Source of the DNA: Flavobacteriales bacterium
GTDB lineage: Bacteria > Bacteroidota > Bacteroidia > Flavobacteriales_D > Crocinitomicaceae
Length of the DNA stretch: 59,077 bases
Direction of reading: 5' to 3'
Assembly (NCBI GenBank): GCA_947470515.1
Contig: CANITF010000016.1
Coordinates: 1 to 59,077, forward strand
Positions 1-8,376 of this stretch are shown in pieces; the first letter of the stretch is position 1; each line of letters opens with the position of its first letter. The position numbers and the translations under genes were made by a program. A model generated the notes under the pieces. It had not been told where the DNA came from and made no database searches. It saw nothing but the letters and a program-made list of their open reading frames with translations.

Positions 1-264
1 ATGGAGAAGAATACAGCGAACATCTACGAATCTATCGTAGCAATGTCAAAAAGATCTAACCAAATTAGTGTTGAGCTAAAAGAAGAATTGACTCAGAAAT
101 TGCAAGAATTTGCATCTACGACTGACAATTTGGAAGAGATTTTTGAAAATCGAGAGCAAATCGAAATTTCAAAGTTCTATGAGAAATTGCCAAAGCCAGT
201 TGCTATGGCAATGCAAGAATTATTGGAAGATAAGATGTTCGTAAGAATGCCAGAAGAAAAATAA
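1..264 (+). CDS. rpoZ: RNA polymerase omega-like subunit (RpoZ/Rpb6 family), possibly cut at 5' end
   Basis: Probable omega subunit of RNA polymerase, which assists beta' folding and assembly. The 87 residues include a helical segment (about residues 8-30, with IVAMSKRSNQIS) typical of the short Bacteroidota omega proteins, followed by an acidic stretch and a conserved tail with the pattern FYEKLPKP. The order omega, coaBC, DUF4835, recN is a common Bacteroidota arrangement and supports the call. The first base of the window is the A of an ATG. Flavobacterial homologues as I remember them carry a further 15-20 residues upstream, so the true start may lie outside the window. The stop is 3 bases before coaBC, so the two are probably co-transcribed. 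Confidence 0.75.
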   Translation: MEKNTANIYESIVAMSKRSNQISVELKEELTQKLQEFASTTDNLEEIFENREQIEISKFYEKLPKPVAMAMQELLEDKMFVRMPEEK

Positions 265-267
265 ATC

Positions 268-1473
268 ATGCAAGGAAAACGCATTCTTCTAGGTATAACC
301 GGAGGTATTGCTGCATACAAAATCGCATTCCTTGTTCGTATATTAAAAAAATCAGGGGCAGAAGTCAAATGTATTATGACTCCTGCCTCTTCTGATTTTA
401 TAAGTCCCCTCGTTTTAGCAACACTTTCCGGAAATTCAGTTGGAATTGAATTTTGGAACAAAGATTCCGGTGTTTGGACCAATCATGTTGAATATGGACT
501 TTGGGCAGATCTATTTGTTGTTGCTCCTTTAACGGCAAATTCGTTGGCAAAAATGGCTAGCGGAAGTTGTGATAATCTTGTTTTAGCGACATATCTTTCG
601 ATGAAAGCTCCAGTAATTGTAGCGCCAGCAATGGACTTGGATATGTATGCTCATCCAACAACGAAGCGGAATATTGCTCAAATAGAAAAAGATGGAGTTG
701 TTGTAATTCCAGCTGAAAGTGGAGAATTAGCTAGTGGATTAGAAGGAGAAGGCAGAATGGCCGAACCAGAAACTATCGCTAACGCTATAAAGAACCATTT
801 TTTAGTGCAATTATCTAAAAAGTCATTAGTTGGAAAAAAGATCTTATTAACTGCAGGGCCAACCTACGAAGCGCTCGATCCAGTTAGATTTATTGGAAAT
901 CACTCTTCAGGAAAAATGGGTTTTGCAATAGCTGAATACTGTTTAAATCAAGGTGCAAAAGTTACACTGATTTGCGGTCCAACAGCAATCAATCTAAAAC
1001 ACGAAAATTTAACATTAATATCTTTAAATACAGCAGTTGAAATGTTAGATGCAGTTCAATCTGTTTGGGATAATATGGACATTGGTATTTTCTCTGCTGC
1101 TGTGGCAGATTATCGACCAAAAAATGTAGTAAACGAGAAAATTAAAAAGAACGATGATTCGCTTGTTATTGAGTTTATCAAAAATCCAGATGTACTAGCT
1201 TGGGCAGGTTCTGTGAAAAAAGAAAATCAAATTTTAGTTGGATTCGCATTAGAAACCAATGACATGTTGGCGAATGGCAAGGCTAAATTGGAAAGAAAAA
1301 ATTTGGATTTAATTGTCATGAACAATTTATCAGATGAAGGAGCTGGTTTTGCTGGTGATACGAATAAAATTAGTCTATTTGACAATCACAATAATTTAAC
1401 TAATTTTGAGTTAAAGTCTAAGTCCGAAGTGGCAAAAGATATTGTTGAATATTTGATCAATCTCAAAAAATGA
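268..1473 (+). CDS. coaBC: Bifunctional phosphopantothenoylcysteine decarboxylase / phosphopantothenate-cysteine ligase
   Basis: Makes 4'-phosphopantetheine for coenzyme A from 4'-phosphopantothenate and cysteine in the cytoplasm. Residues 1-180 are the FMN-dependent CoaC half: GITGGIAAYK (9-18), the catalytic His in NHVEYG (H73) and the APAMDLDMY motif (about 119-127). Residues 188-401 are the CoaB ligase half, starting with KKILLTAGPTYE and SSGKMG and containing a Lys-rich KIKKND stretch. The 401-residue length is normal. The flap motif that holds the catalytic Cys158 in E. coli Dfp reads ELASGL here, with Ser156 in the Cys position; I believe this is common in Bacteroidota. The stop overlaps the next start by 4 bases (ATGA), so translation is probably coupled. 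Confidence 0.95.
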   Translation: MQGKRILLGITGGIAAYKIAFLVRILKKSGAEVKCIMTPASSDFISPLVLATLSGNSVGIEFWNKDSGVWTNHVEYGLWADLFVVAPLTANSLAKMASGSCDNLVLATYLSMKAPVIVAPAMDLDMYAHPTTKRNIAQIEKDGVVVIPAESGELASGLEGEGRMAEPETIANAIKNHFLVQLSKKSLVGKKILLTAGPTYEALDPVRFIGNHSSGKMGFAIAEYCLNQGAKVTLICGPTAINLKHENLTLISLNTAVEMLDAVQSVWDNMDIGIFSAAVADYRPKNVVNEKIKKNDDSLVIEFIKNPDVLAWAGSVKKENQILVGFALETNDMLANGKAKLERKNLDLIVMNNLSDEGAGFAGDTNKISLFDNHNNLTNFELKSKSEVAKDIVEYLINLKK

Positions 1474-2375
1474 AATTTATAGTTTCTATAATCTTTTTTA
1501 TTGCTTTATCAGCATCACTTAAAGCGCAAGAATTAAATTGCCAAGTGAGTATTATCACAGATGCTCGTTTGGAAGTTACAACTGTTGAAAAGGAAATTTT
1601 TGAGCAATTGAAACAAACAATTTATGACATGATGAATACAACACAATGGACAAAAGATAAGTTCAAAGTGGAAGAACGTATCAATTGTCAAATTCAACTT
1701 CAAATAAATTCAATTCCTTCGTCTGGAACGTATGCTGGATCAATGCAGATTCAATCATCACGTCCAGCATTTAGCTCTTCTTATAATACTACAATTTTCA
1801 ATTTTCAAGATGATGATATTTCTTTTGCATATTCACGAAATGCAGTTTTAATATATGCTCCAAATCAATTTAGAGATAATTTAACGTCAATTCTAGCTTT
1901 CTATGCCTATTTTATTATTGGAATGGATTACGATTCTTTTGCTTTAAAAGGTGGTTCTCCTTATTTTACAGAAGCACAATCAATTGTTTCAAATGCGCAA
2001 TCTTCCTCTGCTCCAGGTTGGCGATCTAATGAATCAGGTAAAAGAAATAGATTTTATTTAGTAGATAATGTATTACACCAATTGTTTGAACCTTTGAGAG
2101 AATGTAATTATGAATACCATCGTAAAGGCATTGATAAATTATATGACGATAAAATTGCTGGAAGAAAAGCTATTTATGAGGCTTTGAATAAATTAAATAA
2201 AGTAGTTGCTACTCGTCCAAATTCTATAAACCTGTTGAATTTTGTTCAAGCGAAATTAGAAGAGTTGAAAAATCTCTATAATGATGCCGAAGTCAAAGAC
2301 AAAACAGATGTTGTTGCTTTATTGAAGCGTTTAGATCCTGCTAATTCCTCAAAATATCAAGCAATTCTAGAATAA
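1470..2375 (+). CDS. DUF4835 family secreted protein
   Basis: Secreted protein of unknown function, 301 residues. An N-terminal signal peptide (about residues 1-19, ending LKAQ) predicts export to the periplasm. The mature part begins ELNCQVSI and ends with a helical region containing NLLNFVQAKLEEL. The family is restricted to Bacteroidota and is regularly found between coaBC and recN, as here. It overlaps coaBC by 4 bases, and its TAA shares a base with the recN ATG. No catalytic motif was recognised. The family name rests on sequence style and context rather than a database hit. Confidence 0.8.
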   Translation: MKFIVSIIFFIALSASLKAQELNCQVSIITDARLEVTTVEKEIFEQLKQTIYDMMNTTQWTKDKFKVEERINCQIQLQINSIPSSGTYAGSMQIQSSRPAFSSSYNTTIFNFQDDDISFAYSRNAVLIYAPNQFRDNLTSILAFYAYFIIGMDYDSFALKGGSPYFTEAQSIVSNAQSSSAPGWRSNESGKRNRFYLVDNVLHQLFEPLRECNYEYHRKGIDKLYDDKIAGRKAIYEALNKLNKVVATRPNSINLLNFVQAKLEELKNLYNDAEVKDKTDVVALLKRLDPANSSKYQAILE

Positions 2376-4024
2376 TGCTTAAATCCTTGCGCATACAAAA
2401 TTTTGCGTTGATTGATCACGTCGAATTATCTTTTAATTCGGGTTATACTGTTATAACAGGAGAAACAGGGTCAGGAAAATCCATTCTATTAGGCGCTTTA
2501 AATTTAATTTTGGGCGAACGAGCAGACTTTTCTGTAATAGGACCGATTTCAGAAAAAGCAGTTGTTGAAGCTGATTTCGAATTGGGTTTATATCATCTTG
2601 AAGAATTTTTTATAGCCAATGACCTCGATTATGCTGCTCAAACTTTTATTAGAAGAGAAATAAATATCAACGGAAAATCAAGAGCTTTCATCAATGATAC
2701 GCCCGTTTCTTTAACTATTTTGAAGGAATTGACGAGTCATTTAGTGAATATTCATTCTCAATATAATACACTTGAATTAAAGAGTAAAGAATACCAATTA
2801 GATATCGTTGATACGTTAGCAAATTTGAATGTAACAAGAAATGAATTCTCAAAGAAATATAAAATTCTAATTGATAAAAGAAATAAATTAGAATTATTAA
2901 AACAACATTTGTCAAAATCACTACAACAAAGCGATTACAATAAATTTCAATTAGAAGAATTGGAAATCTTGAATCTGGATCAAACGAATTTTGAACAGAT
3001 TGAAATCGATTTAAAAAAAGCTGAAAATAGTGAAAGCATTATATCTGCTCTTAATTCTGTTGCAGAAATTATTGGTGGAGACAATAAAGTTGCGGACCAA
3101 ATACGTTCACTTCTTTCTAATTTGGATCGAATTAAAAACGTTGATGAGAACATAAATAATCTTTATGAACGAATAAATTCTGTAGCAATTGAATTAATTG
3201 ACATTTCTGCAGAAGCAAATAATTCTATCGATTCTTTTGAAGTTAATCCTGGTAAAATTGAAGCATTGAATGAATCGATGAATCGTTTTTTACATGTTTT
3301 AAAGAAACACAATCTTCAAAACCAACAAGAATTAATTGAGTTTAGAAATAATTTGGAAACTGATTTACTTGATTTAGAAGAAACCCAAAATCAAATTAAT
3401 AAACTGGAAAGTGAGTGGGATTTATTAAACAATGAGTTAAATAAAGAAGCGATTACGCTGCATAACCAGCGTGAGAAAGCTGTCCAATCTATTTCATCAG
3501 AATTACAAAAAAGTTTAGAAGAATTAAAATTGCCACAGACCAAATTGGAATTTAAATTGTCACTTAAAGATGAAATGAATCAATTTGGAAAAACAGATGT
3601 GAGTATTCTTTTTTCGGCAAATGTTGGTATAGACGCTATTCCTATTGAAAAAGCGGCAAGTGGAGGTGAATTATCGCGGGTAATGCTTGCGTTGCAAAAA
3701 ATGATTTCTGAAAGAAAACTGCTTCCAACCGTGCTATTTGATGAGATTGACACAGGAGTTTCAGGTGATGTTGCCCAAAAAATTGGATTACTTCTGCAAA
3801 AAATGGGAAGCCATTTTCAATTAATAGCAATTTCACACTTACCACAAGTGGCAGCAAAAGCGCAACATCACATGAAGGTTGAAAAGTCAATTTTAGGAGA
3901 TAGAACGATTTCTAAAGTGCGTATTTTGACAAAAAATGAGCAGGTGGAAGAGATTGCACGCTTAATGAGTGGAGAACAAATAACCGATGCTGCCATTGAA
4001 ACAGCGAAAGCGTTAATGAACTAA
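2375..4024 (+). CDS. recN: DNA repair protein RecN
   Basis: SMC-like ATPase acting in double-strand break repair and recombination. Walker A GETGSGKS is at residues 29-36, within the typical start LRIQNFALIDHVELSF. A long coiled coil occupies about residues 150-390. The ABC signature ASGGELSRVMLAL (about 427-440) and Walker B TVLFDEIDTGVSG (about 452-464) follow, then a switch His in ISHLPQVA. At 549 residues the protein has normal family length. It is coupled to both neighbours by one-base stop/start overlaps, making it the fourth gene of a five-gene run. Regulation is not evident; no separate promoter or LexA-like box was seen. Confidence 0.95.
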   Translation: MLKSLRIQNFALIDHVELSFNSGYTVITGETGSGKSILLGALNLILGERADFSVIGPISEKAVVEADFELGLYHLEEFFIANDLDYAAQTFIRREININGKSRAFINDTPVSLTILKELTSHLVNIHSQYNTLELKSKEYQLDIVDTLANLNVTRNEFSKKYKILIDKRNKLELLKQHLSKSLQQSDYNKFQLEELEILNLDQTNFEQIEIDLKKAENSESIISALNSVAEIIGGDNKVADQIRSLLSNLDRIKNVDENINNLYERINSVAIELIDISAEANNSIDSFEVNPGKIEALNESMNRFLHVLKKHNLQNQQELIEFRNNLETDLLDLEETQNQINKLESEWDLLNNELNKEAITLHNQREKAVQSISSELQKSLEELKLPQTKLEFKLSLKDEMNQFGKTDVSILFSANVGIDAIPIEKAASGGELSRVMLALQKMISERKLLPTVLFDEIDTGVSGDVAQKIGLLLQKMGSHFQLIAISHLPQVAAKAQHHMKVEKSILGDRTISKVRILTKNEQVEEIARLMSGEQITDAAIETAKALMN

Positions 4025-4974
4025 TGACAGATCAATTTAAACTTTCCTTTGATATTCCAGAATTCTCAACAAAAATTGAATATGGAAAAAACATTCTATT
4101 TCTAGGAAGTTGTTTTTCAGATGAAATTGCTTTTAAAGCAAAATATCATGGATTTAAAGTTGATTCTAATCCTTTCGGAACAATCTTTCATCCTTTAGCT
4201 TTAAGTCGATTTATTAAGGAAACAATAGCAGAACATGTTATTTCAGAAAGAATAATCCAACGAAATGATTTGTTTTTCTCCTGGGACGCTAGTAGCTCTA
4301 TCGTTGGATTTTCTCGGAATGAATTAATTTCAAATATTCAAAAAGCGCGATCAGATTGGAAAGAAAAGCTTTTAAGTGCAACGCATCTTTTTGTGACATT
4401 TGGAACAAGTTGGGGATATCGTTTAACTGAAAATAATTTGTTAGTTTCAAATTGCCATAAATTTCCAGCTTCTAATTTCACAAAAGAACTTTCATCTCAA
4501 AGTGATATCGTTAAAGAATGGACAGAAACAATAGCTCTTCTTTTAGAATTAAATCCTTCACTAAAAGTAATATTTACGGTAAGTCCGGTTCGGCACATTA
4601 AAGACGGATTAATCGAGAATAATAGGAGCAAGGCAATTTTATTAGATTCATTAAGGATTCTTGAAAAAGAAATGAATTGTTTATATTTTCCATCATATGA
4701 AATTGTCATTGATGAATTAAGGGATTATCGTTTTTTTAAAACGGATAATGTTCATCCAAATGAATTAGCGATAAACTATGTTTGGCAGCGCTTTTCGAAT
4801 TGTTATTTCTCAAATGAAACAATTGCAATAAGCAAAGAAGTTCTTAAAATTAGAAATGAAGAAGGCCATAAAAGCATCACACCAACAAGTGAAGCGTCTG
4901 TTTTACAACTACAGAGATTAAAAGAAAAGCGTGAGCAATTATTGAAACAATTTCCTTTAGTTGTTTTAGAATAA
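4024..4974 (+). CDS. GSCFA domain-containing protein
   Basis: GSCFA-family protein of 316 residues. The name-giving motif is visible as LGSCFSDEI at about residues 28-36, followed by a conserved NPFGTIFHP block near 54-62. The domain resembles SGNH/GDSL-type hydrolases, with Ser in the GSC motif as candidate nucleophile and NVHPNELA near residue 240 as candidate His block. No signal peptide is seen, so it is probably cytoplasmic. Its ATG overlaps the recN stop by one base, so it is expected to be transcribed with recN. The substrate is unknown. Confidence 0.85.
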   Translation: MTDQFKLSFDIPEFSTKIEYGKNILFLGSCFSDEIAFKAKYHGFKVDSNPFGTIFHPLALSRFIKETIAEHVISERIIQRNDLFFSWDASSSIVGFSRNELISNIQKARSDWKEKLLSATHLFVTFGTSWGYRLTENNLLVSNCHKFPASNFTKELSSQSDIVKEWTETIALLLELNPSLKVIFTVSPVRHIKDGLIENNRSKAILLDSLRILEKEMNCLYFPSYEIVIDELRDYRFFKTDNVHPNELAINYVWQRFSNCYFSNETIAISKEVLKIRNEEGHKSITPTSEASVLQLQRLKEKREQLLKQFPLVVLE

Positions 4975-5010
4975 TTTCGAAAATCAACGTATTAAGACCA
5001 ATTCAAATAC

Positions 5011-5030
5011 GGTTCGATATATTGCGAATT
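5011..5030. repeat. Dispersed intergenic repeat, copy 1
   Basis: Twenty bases differing at one position from the copy at 5227-5246, and sharing its core with the copy at 19804-19822. It contains the small inverted pair TTCG...CGAA around an 8-base loop. Confidence 0.6.
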
Positions 5031-5226
5031 TGTATAATAATGTGAGTTTTAGTCGAATGATGTATCAATAGTTTAAGGCACTTTAATAAGTTGGGAAGAA
5101 ATTGTTTTTTAAGCATTGAATCGCAATGAATTAGGACTTTCTACGTAATATAGCTATTTTCCAAAATTGTAATATTGTATATAAAGAAATAGAGTTTAGT
5201 TACTAAAACTTAAAATTAACAAATAA

Positions 5227-5246
5227 GGTTCGACATATTGCGAATT
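5227..5246. repeat. Dispersed intergenic repeat, copy 2
   Basis: Shares 19 identical bases (GTTCGACATATTGCGAATT) with the copy at 19804-19822. It is followed by tandem GAATTCTC units to about 5262. Confidence 0.65.
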
Positions 5247-5303
5247 CTCGAATTCTCGAATTCACAAAATGTCAAGAGTAGTAGTAGTTGGTATAATTTT
5301 AAG

Positions 5304-5330
5304 CAAAAAAAAAGGCCGAAGCCTTTTTCT
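5304..5330. terminator. Bidirectional intrinsic terminator for the minus-strand PKD gene
   Basis: AAAAAGGC (5309-5316), loop CGAA, then GCCTTTTT (5321-5328). Read on the minus strand the hairpin is followed by a run of nine T residues, directly after the stop codon of the 5330-6592 gene. On the plus strand a T run also follows. Confidence 0.75.
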
Positions 5331-6592
5331 TATAATCGTATAATTGTTGATTTATATTCTGATTTTTCTCCTTTCACAGGATTCTGTATAACAACCTTCC
5401 AAATGTATGCTTTGTTTGCGGGTACCATTTGACCATTTCTTTTATCAACTCCTGTCCAATGATTTGTTGCGTCATTTGTTTCGAAAATTACTGCTCCATC
5501 TTTAGGGTCAATAATGATCATGCTAAAATCAACATTTCTTTGAGTTAGCGCAAAAGGCATAAAACTGATCAATCTGTTGTCATTTGATGAAGGATCGAAT
5601 GCATTGACTGCTAATAAATTGTAATCATCAGCAATCTGTATCGTTTTAGTTTCTGTTCCTTTACAGCCATTTGCACCTTGAATAGTCAATGATACTTTAT
5701 AACTTCCTTTGTTGAAATAGTGTACACTGATGTCTTTACTGTAAACACTTCCTTTTTGGTTTTCTAAATCCCACGTGTAAGAATAACCTGAAGTTGTCGC
5801 TGAAACGTTAATAGAAGGTAATCCATTTTCGTAAGAATTTTGATCATCAATTGAAAAATCAGGTTTCGGAAGAGGAACAACATTAAATGATTTACTTGTA
5901 AGTTGATCATTTTCAGTATATCCAATTGTATACTTACCATCAATTTCAGGAGTGATTGAAGTTGTTTTATTTGATGTGATAATTGTTTTTGTTCCATTTG
6001 GATCAATAAGTGTCAAATTGACATCATTCTTATTAACAATTGCAATCGACTCACCTATACAGATATTACTAATATCAGCAATTTCAACCTTTTTTGAAGT
6101 GATCGGGGTAATTCCATTATAACTAATTGGATTTACAGCTTGATTTATGTTTTGATTCGAATTGTTAACCTTCAATGGAGTGATAACATTCACATCATTC
6201 AAGATTTGTTTAACAGGATTGACATCGTTAACAACCTCAACATCATTTGTGGAAGCATCATTTGTTGTTGTATTTGTATTGTCAGATTTATTATTAGATG
6301 TTGTAGCTGAAGTATTCTCTGTATTAGTAGTATTATTAGTGTTACTTACTTCATTTTGAGCAGTTTTAACACTTTCATTTGAAGTAGATTTATCTGAAGG
6401 CCAAAGTGCGATAGTTGTAACAATAACAGCAATAGTCGCGGCACCACCTAGGTACCACTTCAAATTTGATTTAGGAGAAACAGGCATAACTTGGTCAAGT
6501 TTTTTGCTCATTGCTTCCCATGCAGAAGGGTCGTACGGTAATTCGTACCCTTTTACACTTTCTTTAATACTATTTTCTAAACTGTTTTTCAT
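5330..6592 (-). CDS. Membrane-anchored PKD-domain protein, candidate anti-sigma partner
   Basis: A 420-residue protein. Residues 1-45 are cytoplasmic and helical (KNSLENSIKESVKGYELPYD), like the start of Bacteroidota anti-sigma-type proteins. One membrane helix lies at about 46-64, followed by a Ser/Thr/Asn-rich linker (about 65-120). A PKD-like Ig fold sits at about 250-325 (YSYTWDLENQKG), and a final beta domain (about 335-420, with HWTGVDKRNG) resembles the gliding-motility/T9SS type B end. There is no signal peptide; topology is inside-to-periplasm. It starts one base after the stop of the ECF sigma gene, so the pair is an operon. I infer that it senses an envelope signal and holds the sigma factor; the sequence alone does not prove that. 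Confidence 0.7.
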   Translation of the reverse strand: MKNSLENSIKESVKGYELPYDPSAWEAMSKKLDQVMPVSPKSNLKWYLGGAATIAVIVTTIALWPSDKSTSNESVKTAQNEVSNTNNTTNTENTSATTSNNKSDNTNTTTNDASTNDVEVVNDVNPVKQILNDVNVITPLKVNNSNQNINQAVNPISYNGITPITSKKVEIADISNICIGESIAIVNKNDVNLTLIDPNGTKTIITSNKTTSITPEIDGKYTIGYTENDQLTSKSFNVVPLPKPDFSIDDQNSYENGLPSINVSATTSGYSYTWDLENQKGSVYSKDISVHYFNKGSYKVSLTIQGANGCKGTETKTIQIADDYNLLAVNAFDPSSNDNRLISFMPFALTQRNVDFSMIIIDPKDGAVIFETNDATNHWTGVDKRNGQMVPANKAYIWKVVIQNPVKGEKSEYKSTIIRL

Positions 6593-6593
6593 T

Positions 6594-7163
6594 CTATTTA
6601 ATGTTCATGAATTTCTCATTCAATATTTTTTGCAAATTCATTTTTGCTTTGGCTAGGTTTGATTTCGATGTTCCTTCACTTATACCAAGAAGTTCTCCAA
6701 TTTCTTTATGAGAATAATCTTCTAATACAAATAAGTTAAATACCGTTCGATAGGCAGGTGATAATTTTTGAATTGCTTCCATTGCTACTTCTGCTTTCAA
6801 GTCCATAAACTCCAACTCTTCTTTTTCCACCATTGGATCAGAAGCACCCAGTTTAAAATCATTATCATTGTCTGTCAAATAAGGATCTTTTTTCGATTTT
6901 CTAATAGCGTCAATTGCAGTATTTGCAATAATCCTTCTTATCCAACCTTCAAACGAACCTTTGTAATCAAATGCACCTAGTTTTTCAAAGACCTTGATAA
7001 AACCTTCTTGGAGAACCTCTTGAGCTGAATCCCGATCTGAATTATAACGCATACAAACCGATAACATCTTCCCATAAAAAAGCTTAAACAATTCCTCTTG
7101 CGACCTTCGATTGTTCCGCAAGCATCCTTCTATAATCTCTTTCAGTTTTTCTTTGTTCTCCAC
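6594..7163 (-). CDS. ECF RNA polymerase sigma factor (sigma-70 family)
   Basis: Extracytoplasmic-function sigma factor, 189 residues. Region 2 is at about residues 22-100 (RDSAQEVLQEGFIKVFEKLG and GWIRRIIANTAIDAIRK). Region 4 is at about 130-182 (LSPAYRTVFNLFVLEDYSHKE, then the helix-turn-helix EIGELLGISEGTSKSNLAKA). The start codon is GTG (7161-7163); no in-frame ATG lies close upstream. It is the first gene of a two-gene operon with the membrane PKD protein. That pairing suggests control by a membrane anti-sigma-like partner. The target regulon cannot be read from the sequence. Confidence 0.92.
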   Translation of the reverse strand: MENKEKLKEIIEGCLRNNRRSQEELFKLFYGKMLSVCMRYNSDRDSAQEVLQEGFIKVFEKLGAFDYKGSFEGWIRRIIANTAIDAIRKSKKDPYLTDNDNDFKLGASDPMVEKEELEFMDLKAEVAMEAIQKLSPAYRTVFNLFVLEDYSHKEIGELLGISEGTSKSNLAKAKMNLQKILNEKFMNIK

Positions 7164-7275
7164 AATCTTATCGTTTGATAGACGTTTTAGTTATTATTCG
7201 GTTGCCTTTTTGAAAATATTTTTAGACAATCCCCAATTTTCCTGCAAAATAAAAGAAATATTTATCAATAAGTGT

Positions 7276-7283
7276 TATTTTTG
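7276..7283 (+). promoter_or_regulatory. Bacteroidota -7 box upstream of mdh
   Basis: TATTTTTG matches the TAnnTTTG consensus of the primary Bacteroidota sigma factor, about 39 bases before the mdh ATG. A clear -33 TTTG is not seen. Confidence 0.5.
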
Positions 7284-7322
7284 CGAGCGATAAAATTAGA
7301 ATATAAATCCTAAATATAAACA

Positions 7323-8264
7323 ATGAAAGTAACAGTAGTAGGAGCAGGGAATGTCGGCGCAACATGTGCAGATGTATTAGCTCAAAGAGAAATTGCAAAT
7401 GAGATCGTTTTATTGGACATCAAAGAAGGTTTTGCAGAAGGAAAAGCGTTAGATATTTGGCAAACAGCTCCAATTAATTTGTACGATTCACGCACAACTG
7501 GCTCAACAAACGATTATTCAAAAACTGCTGATTCTGATGTTGTTGTTATTACTTCTGGACTTCCACGCAAGCCGGGAATGTCTCGTGATGACTTAATCGC
7601 TACGAATGCTGGAATTGTAAAAACTGTTACTGAAAATATTGCAAAATATTCTCCAAATGCAATTATCATTATTGTTTCTAACCCATTAGACGTAATGACA
7701 TATTGTGCATATTTATCTGCGAAATTTGATTCAAAGAAAGTTTTTGGAATGGCTGGGGTTTTAGATACTGCGCGTTACCGTGCTTTCTTAGCAACTGAGT
7801 TAAATGTTTCTCCAAAAGATATTCAAGCAATTCTAATGGGTGGACATGGAGATACCATGGTTCCACTTCCTCGATATACAACTGTTTCTGGTATTCCAGT
7901 TACTGAATTGATTTCAGCTGAGAAATTGGATGAAATTATCGAACGCACGAAGTTTGGTGGTGGAGAAATCGTTAAATTATTAGGTACGTCTGCTTGGTAT
8001 GCTCCAGGTGCTGCAGCTGCTCAAATGGTTGAAGCAATTGTACGTGACCAAAAACGTATCTTCCCAGTTTGCGCTTGGTTACAAGGTGAATATGGATTCA
8101 ATGATATCTATTTAGGTGTACCAGTTGTTTTAGGTAAGAATGGTATCGAAAAAATCATCGAACTTGACTTAAATACTGCTGAAAAAGAATTATTAAAAGA
8201 ATCTGCTGTAGCTGTTAAAGGTGTAATGGATGTGCTAGATAACATGAATGTTACAAACGCATAA
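7323..8264 (+). CDS. mdh: Malate dehydrogenase (NAD-dependent)
   Basis: Oxidises malate to oxaloacetate in the TCA cycle. The Rossmann NAD motif GAGNVG is at residues 7-12. The substrate loop reads LPRKPGMSRDD (80-90), with Arg82 in the position that selects malate over lactate in this family and Arg88 nearby. Arg151 follows in the VLDTARYR block, and the catalytic His175 lies in MGGHGDTMVPL. At 313 residues it is a typical LDH-like MDH. It stands alone between a divergent sigma operon and a terminator. Confidence 0.95.
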   Translation: MKVTVVGAGNVGATCADVLAQREIANEIVLLDIKEGFAEGKALDIWQTAPINLYDSRTTGSTNDYSKTADSDVVVITSGLPRKPGMSRDDLIATNAGIVKTVTENIAKYSPNAIIIIVSNPLDVMTYCAYLSAKFDSKKVFGMAGVLDTARYRAFLATELNVSPKDIQAILMGGHGDTMVPLPRYTTVSGIPVTELISAEKLDEIIERTKFGGGEIVKLLGTSAWYAPGAAAAQMVEAIVRDQKRIFPVCAWLQGEYGFNDIYLGVPVVLGKNGIEKIIELDLNTAEKELLKESAVAVKGVMDVLDNMNVTNA

Positions 8265-8283
8265 TTTATAATAAATTATTGAA

Positions 8284-8313
8284 AAGCTCAATCGAAAGGT
8301 TGGGCTTTTTTTA
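8284..8313 (+). terminator. Intrinsic terminator after mdh
   Basis: AAGCTCAATC (8284-8293), loop GAAA, GGTTGGGCTT (8298-8307) with two G-U pairs, then a T run. It lies 20 bases after the mdh stop. Confidence 0.8.
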
Positions 8314-8376
8314 TTTGAAATCCAAAATGACGAGGACATCGAGCGATAGTCGAGATACCAAATCCCAAATCCCAAA

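Larger units (their letters stand above)
4975..5303. other. AT-rich intergenic region with degenerate repeats
   Basis: No convincing gene lies here. It contains two copies of a dispersed motif, GGTTCGAtATATTGCGAATT at 5011-5030 and GGTTCGAcATATTGCGAATT at 5227-5246, the second followed by a short tandem GAATTCTC repeat (about 5242-5262). At 5134-5151 there is a second motif, GGACTTTCTACGTAATAT, which recurs nearly unchanged at 43611-43628. A short plus-strand open frame starting at 5238 runs across these repeats and into the minus-strand gene, and is judged spurious. Confidence 0.6.

Noticed and set aside
177-482. Minus-strand frame opposite rpoZ and coaBC
   Set aside because: Antisense shadow of two well-supported conserved genes.
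5238-5432. 64-codon plus-strand frame in the spacer and into the PKD gene
   Set aside because: It crosses tandem repeats, the terminator and the opposite-strand gene; no start context or homology seen.
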